In this document: in pieces, positions 25,254 to 32,386 of the stretch
Numbering within the stretch: the stretch's first letter is position 1
Layout: the number at the start of each line of letters is the position of its first letter
Assembly: GCA_964396375.1 (NCBI GenBank)
Contig: CAYNEY010000002.1
Location: forward strand, 62,001-126,000
Origin: FEN-1139 sp964396375
GTDB taxonomy: Bacteria; Myxococcota_A; Polyangia; Polyangiales; Polyangiaceae
Length of the DNA stretch: 64,000 nt
Direction of reading: 5' to 3'
Made by a program: the position numbers and the translations under genes
The notes under the pieces: generated by a model
Seen by the model: only the letters and a program-made list of their open reading frames with translations
Database searches by the model: none
Told to the model about the DNA's origin: nothing

Positions 25254-25838
25254 ATGCCAAGTTGGCGCTGCGGACAGGCCCAGCGGAGAGTCGAGAGGCG
25301 CTGGGGAGCGCCGTGGTCGGCGCTGCTTTTGTTTGCGTGTGTGGCCTGCGGCGGTGCCGGAACCTCTCGAGGCTCGAGCCCCGAGCCCGCGCGCCCGGGT
25401 GCGGTCGTAAACTTCGTGTTTGCGGGTCTCGACGGGCGTGCGGTGACCGCCGAGCAACTGCGGGGGCGCGAGACCGTCGTGGTGCTCTTCACCACCTTCG
25501 ATCCGATCGCGCAGGTCGTCACCCAACAGCTCCGTGATCTCATGGTGCGCCGCACGCCGAGGATCAACGTCTTGGGTGTGGTGCTGGAGCCACCTGCCAA
25601 CGCGGTGCTGGTTGCCACCTACGGAGAGACGCTCAACCTCGGCTATCCGTTGGTGCTCGCCGATCCTGCTACGATCGCTGGAGAAGGGCCGCTCGGGCCG
25701 ATCGGGGAGATCCCGATGGGGCTGCTGCTCGATCGAGCAGGTCGAACCGTGGCCCGTGCCAGGGGGGCGACACTGGCGGTCGAGCTTGCGGCCGCCCTCG
25801 AGGAGCGCACCGATTCAGAGAGAATGGGCCCGCGCTAG
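25254..25838 (+). CDS. Thioredoxin-fold lipoprotein without redox cysteines
   Basis: 194 aa. A basic N-terminus and hydrophobic core (APWSALLLFACVACGG) contain a lipobox-like VAC. The mature part follows the AhpC/TlpA fold: VNFVFAGLDGRAVTAEQLRG, ETVVVLFTTFDPIAQVVTQQ, RINVLGVVLEPPANAVLVAT, GEIPMGLLLDRAGRTVARAR (the cis-Pro region is IPMG). Where TlpA has WCxxC, this protein has TTFDPIA, so thiol-disulphide or peroxidase chemistry is not expected. It is likely envelope-anchored with a binding or structural role. It follows an unassigned gene by seven nt. Its TAG overlaps the stop of the convergent gene. Confidence 0.75.
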   Translation: MPSWRCGQAQRRVERRWGAPWSALLLFACVACGGAGTSRGSSPEPARPGAVVNFVFAGLDGRAVTAEQLRGRETVVVLFTTFDPIAQVVTQQLRDLMVRRTPRINVLGVVLEPPANAVLVATYGETLNLGYPLVLADPATIAGEGPLGPIGEIPMGLLLDRAGRTVARARGATLAVELAAALEERTDSERMGPR

Positions 25839-26404
25839 GGCCGGGGCCGCGCCGGACGATCCAAAGGCAGTGGGTTGCGCCACCAGTTGTCCCCGCTCCT
25901 TCGGTAGATGGTCAGGCGCGCCAGATCGATCCCGAAGAGTACGCTGAGTGCTCGCTCCTTGGACCGTGCCATCAAGTAGGAGGTGCTGAGCTGAAGACCG
26001 AAGGGAGCCCCGAGGGTGAGTGTCCCGACACCACCGTGCACGGTGTCACCCCAGAAGCGAGACAGGCCACCAATGTCCAGTGCGGCACCCCAATCTCCAG
26101 CCACGAAGCCCCGCTCGGTGACCCGCAGAGCCAGCGAGAGATCGGTCCCGTGATCGAACCAGGTGTCTGTGCGGAGCATCCCTCCCACGATGATCGGCGA
26201 GAGCGGGTTGCTTCCCATGCCTGTGCCTAGGCGCAGCACCGAGTCTGTGCCGCGATGGAAGCCAGGATGACCGAGGAACCCTAAACCGCCCCCGACTTCG
26301 AGCCAGGAAGAAACATCGGCGCGTGCCGAAGGGGAGGTGAGCAGAGCAAGCCCGACGAGGCACGTCGACAGAGTGGCAGGGAGTAGATGAGGCAGGCGAC
26401 GCAT
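25835..26404 (-). CDS. Small exported protein, outer-membrane-barrel-like
   Basis: 189 aa from the ATG at 26404. Signal peptide MRRLPHLLPATLSTCLVGLA followed by LLTSPSARA cleavage region. The mature part is made of alternating strands rich in Gly and aromatic residues (SSWLEVGGGLGFLGHPGFHR, LSLALRVTERGFVAGDWGAA, GVGTLTLGAPFGLQLSTSYL, ALSVLFGIDLARLTIYRRSG) and has no cysteine in the mature chain. It may be a small outer-membrane barrel or a periplasmic beta protein. It lies 99 nt downstream of gcvP on the same strand, with no obvious functional link to glycine cleavage. Confidence 0.65.
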   Translation of the reverse strand: MRRLPHLLPATLSTCLVGLALLTSPSARADVSSWLEVGGGLGFLGHPGFHRGTDSVLRLGTGMGSNPLSPIIVGGMLRTDTWFDHGTDLSLALRVTERGFVAGDWGAALDIGGLSRFWGDTVHGGVGTLTLGAPFGLQLSTSYLMARSKERALSVLFGIDLARLTIYRRSGDNWWRNPLPLDRPARPRP

Positions 26405-26503
26405 GACGCGAGTCCCTCTAGCACGGGAGAAAGGCAAGACGCCCGAAGTCCGTGCTCCGCCAGCTCGACCGGAGCGGGCCGGCCGGCCCCGGATGGCCGA
26501 CAA

Positions 26504-29398
26504 TCATGCGGAGCCGACCGATGTGGATGCTTCGTCGGGAGGGACGGCGCAGACCAGACACCGATCCCCCGCCGCGTTGTCGACGCGACCGACCGCAGGC
26601 CAGAACTTGGTGAGACGCGCGCCACGGTTCGGGAAGGCCGCCTCTTCACGGGTGTAGGCGTGTGGCCAGTTCGAGCTTGTCACGGTGGCGAGGGTGTGCG
26701 GAGCATTTTTGAGGGGATTGTCGTTGGGATCGGCCACCCTGGCTTCAATCGCGGCTATCTCAGCTCGGATCTGCAGCAGCGCGTCGCAGAAGCGGTCGAG
26801 CTCCTCTTTGGATTCGCTCTCGGTGGGCTCGATCATGAGGGTGCCGGCCACGGGAAAACTCATGGTGGGGGCATGAAAACCGTAATCCATGAGGCGCTTG
26901 GCGATGTCGTCCACCTCGATGCCACAGGTCTTCTTGAAGGCGCGCGGATCGATGATGAACTCGTGAGCACACAGGCCGTTCGGACCAGAAAAGAGGATCG
27001 GGTAATGGGGTTTGAGGCGATGCGCCATGTAGTTGGCGTTGAGCAGTGCGACCTCGGTGGCATGGCGGAGCCCCTCTGCCCCGAGCAGGCGCATATACAT
27101 CCAGGAGATCACGAGGATGCTGCCGCTGCCGAAGGGACTGGCGGACACGGCTCCGACGCGGTGAGCCTCGGGTTTCTCACAGGGATGTGTGGGCAAGAGG
27201 TGAGACAGCGGCTTCTTCACGGCGATCGGACCCGAGCCTGGTCCCCCGCCGCCATGCGGAATGGCGAAGGTTTTGTGCAGGTTGATGTGACACACGTCCG
27301 CGCCGTAGTCACCGGGGCGGGCCAGGCCAACTTGAGCGTTCAGGTTGGCGCCATCTAGGTACACCAGGCCGCCATGCTGGTGGACGATCTCGCCGACCTC
27401 GACGATCCGCTCCTCGAACACCCCGTGCGTAGAAGGATAGGTGACCATTGCGCAGGCGAGCTCCGACGCGTGCCGCTCGGCTTTGACCCGGAGGTCATTC
27501 AAGTCGATGTTGCCCTCGCGGTCGCAGTTCACGGTGACCACACGTAGCCCCGCCAGGCTGGCGCTCGCCGGGTTCGTGCCGTGCGCGGAGACCGGGATCA
27601 GACACACCCGCCGTTGTGGTTCCCCTCGCTCTTCGTGGTAGGCCGAGATCGTGAGTAGGCCAGCATACTCCCCTTGGGCTCCGCTGTTCGGTTGGAGTGA
27701 CACCGCGTCCATCCCCGTGATCTCGGCCAGCCACTGTTCGAGATCACGGGCTATCGCCAAGAAACCTCGGGCGTTCTCGGGGGCGGTGTAGGGGTGCAGG
27801 CGGGAGAGCTGGGGCGAGGTGAGCGGCAGCATGGCCGCCGCTGGATTGTGCTTCATTGTGCACGAGCCAAGCGGGATCATCGAGGTGGTGAGCGACAGAT
27901 CCCGGCTCTCCAGAGCCTTCATGTAGCGCAAGAGTTCGTGCTCGTTGCGGTAACGATGAAACACCGGGGCCTCGAGAAACCCACTCGTGCGGCGGAGCGC
28001 GAGGGGGATCGCGCCTTGCCGGGACGCTGCAAGCTTGGTCAGCGAGAGCCGCTCCGTGTCCTGATCGGCAAACACCACCAACAGCTGCTCGAGATCCGCC
28101 TCGGTGGTGGTCTCCCCGAGGGTGATCCGGAGCACTCCTTCGGTGTCGTCACCCAGCTCGAGTAGGGCGGCCTCGGCGCGAGCCAGGATTGGTGCGCGTT
28201 TCTCGGTGGGTACGGGAATCGACAGGGTGTCGAAGAACTCTCGGTAGAGGGGCACATAGCCCAACCGTTCGAGGCCGTCTGCCAGGAGTGCCGTAAGACC
28301 AGCGATACGTCGCGCCATCCGCGAAAGACCATCGGGCCCGTGATAGATGGCGTAGAAGCTGGCGATCACGGCAGGCAGAACCTGGGCCGTGCAGATGTTG
28401 CTGCTGGCTCGTTCGCGCCGGATGTGTTGTTCGCGCGTCTGCAGTGCCAAGCGGAAGGCAGGCCTACCCGTGTTGTCGTGGGACCGCCCGACGATGCGGC
28501 CTGGAACGAGCCGTTTGTGTTGCTCTCGCGTGGCCAGGAACGCAGCGTGCGGTCCGCCGAAACCGAGCGGCAATCCGAAGCGCTGCGTCGAACCGATGGC
28601 GATGTCCGCCCCGAGCTCGCCTGGGGGCACCAGCGCGGCGCAGGCGAGCAGGCAGCTTGCCACGACCACCACCACGCCGCGCTCGGCACAGCGGGCGAAG
28701 AGTGCCCTCGGATCGCGCAGCCTGCCGTCGCTCTGAGGCAGCTGCACGAGGAGCCCGAAGGCTTCGGTCGTCTCCGGAGCGAAGGATTCGAAGGTGCCGA
28801 CCTCGAGCGTGATGCCGAGGCTCTTGGCGCGGGTGCGGAGCACGGCCAAAATCTGTGGATGACAGCTGGCTTCCACGAAAAAGCTCCCGCTTTTCCGCTC
28901 GGCGATCTGCCGCGCCATCATCATCGCTTCGGCGGCGGCGGTGGCCTCATCGAGCAGCGAGGCGTTGGCGATCGGGAGCCCCGTCAGGCTTGCGACCATG
29001 GTCTGGAAGTTGAAGAGAGCCTCCAGGCGACCCTGGGCGATCTCGGCTTGGTAGGGCGTGTACTGGGTGTACCACCCCGGGTTTTCCAGGATATTGCGGC
29101 CGATCACCGCGGGCAGCACCGACGGCACGAACCCCCGACCTCGGTAGGTCTTCTTCGGGTGATTCTGGGCGAGCAGCCCCTCGATGCACGACGACACCTC
29201 CGCTTCAGTGCTGGGAGGAGGGAGAGCGAGCGGAGTCGTACGCAGGATCGAACTCGGGAGCGCAGCGCGCGAGAGTTGGTCGAGTGAAGAGTACCCGAGG
29301 ACCGAAAGCATCTCCTCTTGCTCGGTCGGACTCGGCCCGATGTGTCGCACAGTGAAGTCGGGGCAGGTGTCGTCGTACGACTCGGTCGCGGACGACAT
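26504..29398 (-). CDS. gcvP: Glycine dehydrogenase (decarboxylating), P-protein
   Basis: 964 aa, the full fused P-protein. It decarboxylates glycine with pyridoxal phosphate and passes the aminomethyl group to the lipoyl arm of GcvH. Signatures: N-terminal half FTVRHIGPSPTEQEEMLSVL, TPYQAEIAQGRLEALFNFQT; C-terminal half TTSMIPLGSCTMKHNPAAAM, QPNSGAQGEYAGLL, and the PLP-lysine region DVCHINLHKTFAIPHGGGGP. The start ATG directly abuts the gcvH stop. It is the last gene of gcvT-gcvH-gcvP; feeding one-carbon units to tetrahydrofolate and yielding CO2, NH3 and NADH. The dihydrolipoyl dehydrogenase (L-protein) gene is not in the window. Confidence 0.99.
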   Translation of the reverse strand: MSSATESYDDTCPDFTVRHIGPSPTEQEEMLSVLGYSSLDQLSRAALPSSILRTTPLALPPPSTEAEVSSCIEGLLAQNHPKKTYRGRGFVPSVLPAVIGRNILENPGWYTQYTPYQAEIAQGRLEALFNFQTMVASLTGLPIANASLLDEATAAAEAMMMARQIAERKSGSFFVEASCHPQILAVLRTRAKSLGITLEVGTFESFAPETTEAFGLLVQLPQSDGRLRDPRALFARCAERGVVVVVASCLLACAALVPPGELGADIAIGSTQRFGLPLGFGGPHAAFLATREQHKRLVPGRIVGRSHDNTGRPAFRLALQTREQHIRRERASSNICTAQVLPAVIASFYAIYHGPDGLSRMARRIAGLTALLADGLERLGYVPLYREFFDTLSIPVPTEKRAPILARAEAALLELGDDTEGVLRITLGETTTEADLEQLLVVFADQDTERLSLTKLAASRQGAIPLALRRTSGFLEAPVFHRYRNEHELLRYMKALESRDLSLTTSMIPLGSCTMKHNPAAAMLPLTSPQLSRLHPYTAPENARGFLAIARDLEQWLAEITGMDAVSLQPNSGAQGEYAGLLTISAYHEERGEPQRRVCLIPVSAHGTNPASASLAGLRVVTVNCDREGNIDLNDLRVKAERHASELACAMVTYPSTHGVFEERIVEVGEIVHQHGGLVYLDGANLNAQVGLARPGDYGADVCHINLHKTFAIPHGGGGPGSGPIAVKKPLSHLLPTHPCEKPEAHRVGAVSASPFGSGSILVISWMYMRLLGAEGLRHATEVALLNANYMAHRLKPHYPILFSGPNGLCAHEFIIDPRAFKKTCGIEVDDIAKRLMDYGFHAPTMSFPVAGTLMIEPTESESKEELDRFCDALLQIRAEIAAIEARVADPNDNPLKNAPHTLATVTSSNWPHAYTREEAAFPNRGARLTKFWPAVGRVDNAAGDRCLVCAVPPDEASTSVGSA

Positions 29399-29797
29399 TC
29401 ACCCCTCCGCCGCGCTGAGATACTCGAGGTACTGGTCGGCGGTGAGCAGCTCGGGGTTCGAGTGGTCGGGGGTGATGTCGAGGAGCCAGCCTTTCTCCCA
29501 GCAATCCTGGTTGAGCCACTCGGGGTGGTTGAGTAACTCGTGGTTGATCGCGGCCACCGTCCCTTCTAGCGGGGAGAAGATGTCACTCAAGGTCTTCACG
29601 CTCTCTACCGTGCCCACCACCGCGCCGGTCTTCAGCTTGTCCCCCACTCGAACGTTGAGGTCCACCAGGGTGATGTCCCCCAGTTGCTCGACGGCGAAGG
29701 CCGAGATGCCGACGCGGCTCACGCCGCCTTCCGCACGCGTCCACTCGTGCTCTTTGGTGTACTGCCGATCGGTCTTGACCTCGCTCGTGCCACTCAT
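29399..29797 (-). CDS. gcvH: Glycine cleavage system H-protein (lipoyl carrier)
   Basis: 132 aa from the ATG at 29797, preceded by AAGGAG. The core reads YTKEHEWTRAEGGVSRVGIS, QLGDITLVDLNVRVGDKLKT, then GTVESVKTLSDIFSPLEGTV, where the Lys of ESVK is the lipoylation site, and NQDCWEKGWLLDI. It carries the aminomethyl intermediate between P- and T-proteins. The stop is immediately followed by gcvP, and gcvT ends 80 nt upstream. Length and sequence are ordinary for the family. Confidence 0.98.
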   Translation of the reverse strand: MSGTSEVKTDRQYTKEHEWTRAEGGVSRVGISAFAVEQLGDITLVDLNVRVGDKLKTGAVVGTVESVKTLSDIFSPLEGTVAAINHELLNHPEWLNQDCWEKGWLLDITPDHSNPELLTADQYLEYLSAAEG

Positions 29798-29877
29798 GAT
29801 ATCGCTCCTTGGATGGGCGAGCCGCAGGTCTCCCAAAACGGGCATGACGAGCGTTGGTCGCCTCGGCGTGACGGGGC

Positions 29878-30984
29878 TTACCGCGAGTCTGCGCGCTTGT
29901 AAAACGGTGTTGGGACGACCACCGCTTCGATCGGCTTGCCGCGGCAGTCGACCACCAGTTGTTCGCCTACCGAAGCCAGACCGACTGGAAGATAGGCGAG
30001 GGCGATGTTCTTGCCGAGGCTCGGCGCTGGGCCGCCGGAGGTGACGTGGCCTGAAGGCCGGCCGTCGCGATCGAGTACGGTGTAGCCTTGGCGCGCCACC
30101 CCGTGACCGAGCATCTCCAGCCCTGCGATGGTGCGGACCAATCGATGAGAGCGGATCGCGCGCAGGCGCTCGCGACCGACGAACGGTCCCTTGTCGAGCT
30201 TCACCGTCCAGCCGAGCCCGGCTTCGAAGGGATTGGTGGTTTCGTCGATCTCGTGGCCGTAGAGGGAGAGTCGCGCCTCCAGCCGCAGAGTGTCGCGGGC
30301 GCCCAGCCCCGCGGGTTCGAGACCGAGCGGCGCACCCGCCTCGAGCAACCGGACATAGAGTGCCGCCGCGTGCTCGAGGGGACAGACGATTTCTACGCCA
30401 TCCTCTCCGGTGTAGCCGGTGCGGGCAACTGTTACTGGCAGCTCCGCGAGCCGCCCCTCGGCAAACTCCATACGACCGAGGGCGCGGGCGAACTTGCCAC
30501 CCAGCGCATCCAGGATGTCGAAGGAGCGGGGCCCTTGTACCGCCAGAAGCGCGGTGGTCGCCGAAAGGTCGTTGAAGTCTACGCGATGGGCGAGCCGCTC
30601 GGAGAAATGGTCACGGATCTTGGCCAGGTTCGAGGCGTTGCAGACCACCAGGACCCGCTCGGTGGAGAAGCGGTAGACGATCAGATCATCGAGGATGTTG
30701 GCGTCTTCGCGGCAGCAGCAACAATAAACGGCCTTTCGATCGGGGAGGGTTCCGAGGGAGTTCGTGATCAACCCATCTACCAGCTCGAGTGCGCGTGGGC
30801 CCTCCACCAAGAGGCGGCCCATGTGGCTGACGTCGAAGACCCCCGCCTGCTTTCGCACTGCATGGTGCTCCGCAACGATACCGCGGAACTGGATCGGCAT
30901 CTCCCACCCCGCGAATGGGACGAAGCGAGCTCCGAGACGTTTGTGTTCATCGAAGAGGACGGTACGAGAAGGCGCGGGGGTCAC
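29878..30984 (-). CDS. gcvT: Aminomethyltransferase (glycine cleavage T-protein)
   Basis: 368 aa, GTG start at 30984. It transfers the methylene group from GcvH-bound aminomethyl-lipoate to tetrahydrofolate. Signatures: FVPFAGWEMPIQFRGIVAEH, AGVFDVSHMGRLLVEGPRA, ALLAVQGPRSFDIL, PVTVARTGYTGEDGVEIVCP, GLGARDTLRLEARLSLYGHE and the C-terminal barrel GHVTSGGPAPSLGKNIALAY. First gene of the gcvTHP operon. The only strong Shine-Dalgarno upstream serves a five-codon ORF overlapping this GTG, so initiation may depend on translational coupling. No glycine riboswitch was found. Confidence 0.98.
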   Translation of the reverse strand: MTPAPSRTVLFDEHKRLGARFVPFAGWEMPIQFRGIVAEHHAVRKQAGVFDVSHMGRLLVEGPRALELVDGLITNSLGTLPDRKAVYCCCCREDANILDDLIVYRFSTERVLVVCNASNLAKIRDHFSERLAHRVDFNDLSATTALLAVQGPRSFDILDALGGKFARALGRMEFAEGRLAELPVTVARTGYTGEDGVEIVCPLEHAAALYVRLLEAGAPLGLEPAGLGARDTLRLEARLSLYGHEIDETTNPFEAGLGWTVKLDKGPFVGRERLRAIRSHRLVRTIAGLEMLGHGVARQGYTVLDRDGRPSGHVTSGGPAPSLGKNIALAYLPVGLASVGEQLVVDCRGKPIEAVVVPTPFYKRADSR

Positions 30985-31009
30985 GTCCGATCTCGCATAT
31001 CACCTCCTT
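30981..31009 (-). promoter_or_regulatory. Perfect Shine-Dalgarno and five-codon ORF overlapping the gcvT start
   Basis: On the minus strand, AAGGAGGTGAT (31009-30999) matches the 16S anti-Shine-Dalgarno over 11 bases. It is followed at once by ATG CGA GAT CGG ACG TGA (30998-30981), encoding MRDRT. The TGA shares bases with the gcvT GTG (30984-30982), giving a GTGA stop/start overlap. The GGAGG core is 18 nt from gcvT's GTG, too far for direct use, but four nt from the small ORF's ATG. This is the geometry of translational coupling or of a leader-peptide control. Confidence 0.6.
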
Positions 31010-31094
31010 GGCCCGGCCGGCAAGGGTGAGGGATTCTTGGAGTCATTCCGAAGATTTCGGGTTTCGGCCCGAGGGGCTGTGCTACCGTCTTCAG

Positions 31095-31853
31095 GTGGCT
31101 CGTGGACGCGTCCTGATAGTCGAAGCGGACGAGTGGGTCACCACCCTCTTTCGCAAGTTCATGGTCGACGCGGGGTACGAGACGGACGTCGCGCTGTCGG
31201 CGCGACTCGGTTTCGAGCGCGCCGTCGCCACCCTGCCCGACCTGGTCCTGGTGGACGTGGTGCTGCCTGACATCGACGGGTTCTGGGTCACCCGCCGGAT
31301 CCGCGCCGAGCGGAGTCGCTTGGCCACCACGCCCATTCTGCTCGTCGCGCAGGCCGAGGATCACCGTGCGCGTCTGGAGGGCCTGGCGCTCGGTGCCGAC
31401 GTGCTGCTCTCGGCGCCGTTTCGTTATGACGAGGTGATCGCCCAGGTCGACGCGCTGGTCGAGATGGCCAAGCGGATCCGCGCACGTCGGGACAGCACCC
31501 ACGCGGAGCCGGCGGCGCCCATCAGCGAGTCGGCGTTTCGGGGAGACGTGGCGCACATCAGCATTCCCACCATGCTCACCATGTTGGAGATGGAGCGCCG
31601 CACCGGACGGCTCCGGATCCGCAGCGATGGACAGCCCCAGCTTACCATCGAGCTGTGGGAAGGGACCATCGTCGGGACCATGATGGATCGGGAGGTTCGA
31701 GATCCGGTGAGCGTGGTGAGCGCCGCTATCGCGCTCACGCGGGGCAAATACACCTTCGAACCAGAGCGGGTGGAGCTTTCGGGGCGGACCGGACACACGG
31801 CGAGCAGTCTGCTGCTCGAAGCCGCGCGCCGCCACGACGAGCAGCGGCGCTGA
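31095..31853 (+). CDS. Response regulator with C-terminal PATAN (DUF4388) domain
   Basis: 252 aa from the GTG at 31095. The receiver domain (1-120) has VLIVEADEW, the phosphoacceptor Asp54 in LVLVDVVLPDIDGFWV, and a Lys replaced near the end (LLSAPFRYDE, where LxKPF is usual), so phosphorylation switching may be altered. The C-terminal 90 residues (FRGDVAHISIPTMLTMLEME, TGRLRIRSDGQ, IELWEGTIVGTMMDREVRDP, LTRGKYTFEPERVE) match PATAN/DUF4388, a domain common in Myxococcota regulators. TACCGT lies six nt before the GTG, indicating a leaderless message. It is divergent from gcvT, with 110 nt between the starts. Confidence 0.85.
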   Translation: MARGRVLIVEADEWVTTLFRKFMVDAGYETDVALSARLGFERAVATLPDLVLVDVVLPDIDGFWVTRRIRAERSRLATTPILLVAQAEDHRARLEGLALGADVLLSAPFRYDEVIAQVDALVEMAKRIRARRDSTHAEPAAPISESAFRGDVAHISIPTMLTMLEMERRTGRLRIRSDGQPQLTIELWEGTIVGTMMDREVRDPVSVVSAAIALTRGKYTFEPERVELSGRTGHTASSLLLEAARRHDEQRR

Positions 31854-31855
31854 GC

Positions 31856-32386
31856 CTACTGCAACTGCCCTTTGTCGAGGGGTTCACCATTGGGGCGCAG
31901 GCCAGCGTGGCGCCAGCGCTCTTCATCGGTCATGTGCGTGGTCTGGTCGACCTTGGGGGTGATGTCACGGATCACCAACCGGAGTTTGGGCCCCTTATCG
32001 GTGATCTCCATCCGGTACACCCGCGAGGGATCACCTTTCTGGAAGCGGACATCGGAGATGAGCATACGCCGCTCCAAGAGTTCGATCGGACCCAGGGTGG
32101 CGTGCTGACGGAGGTAGGTGAGGAGCGGCTCGACCTCGACCTGTCCGATCAAGTGGATGGCATCGTCGAAGGCACGCTCGATCCGCAGCCCGTCGGGGAT
32201 CGGGAACCCGAAAGCGAGGCGTGAACTCGCGGTGAGCTCTCTCGGCGAAAGGCGGTCCGGTGAGGAGGTGAGCGCAGGAGCAAGGCTCGCCTCCGCCCGG
32301 GGCTGTTCGGAGGGGCTGCGCTGGCAGCCAGCGCTCTGCAGCCCGAACCCGAGCACGACTAGGATCAATCGGTGACGGCGGCCCAT
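31856..32386 (-). CDS. Lipoprotein at the end of the minor-pilin operon
   Basis: 176 aa. Signal sequence with lipobox LQSAGC (LILVVLGFGLQSAGC), then a Pro/Ser/Ala-rich tether and a domain containing FGFPIPDGLRIERAFDDAIH, EVEPLLTYLRQHATLGPIEL and MEITDKGPKLRLVIRDITPK. The family is not recognised. The gene overlaps the end of pilY1 by 22 nt, so the two are cotranscribed. It sits where Pseudomonas has pilE, but it lacks a prepilin signal. A role in anchoring or folding PilY1 is conceivable from position only. Its stop lies two nt from the convergent response regulator's stop. Confidence 0.75.
   Translation of the reverse strand: MGRRHRLILVVLGFGLQSAGCQRSPSEQPRAEASLAPALTSSPDRLSPRELTASSRLAFGFPIPDGLRIERAFDDAIHLIGQVEVEPLLTYLRQHATLGPIELLERRMLISDVRFQKGDPSRVYRMEITDKGPKLRLVIRDITPKVDQTTHMTDEERWRHAGLRPNGEPLDKGQLQ

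Noticed and set aside
26503..30984. Functional link of the small barrel-like protein at 25835 to glycine cleavage
   Set aside because: Same strand and 99-nt spacing are compatible with a shared transcript, but nothing in the protein relates to the pathway.
31000..31094. Glycine riboswitch upstream of gcvT
   Set aside because: The conserved glycine-aptamer core sequences and tandem aptamer layout are absent; only the Shine-Dalgarno/small ORF arrangement is seen.
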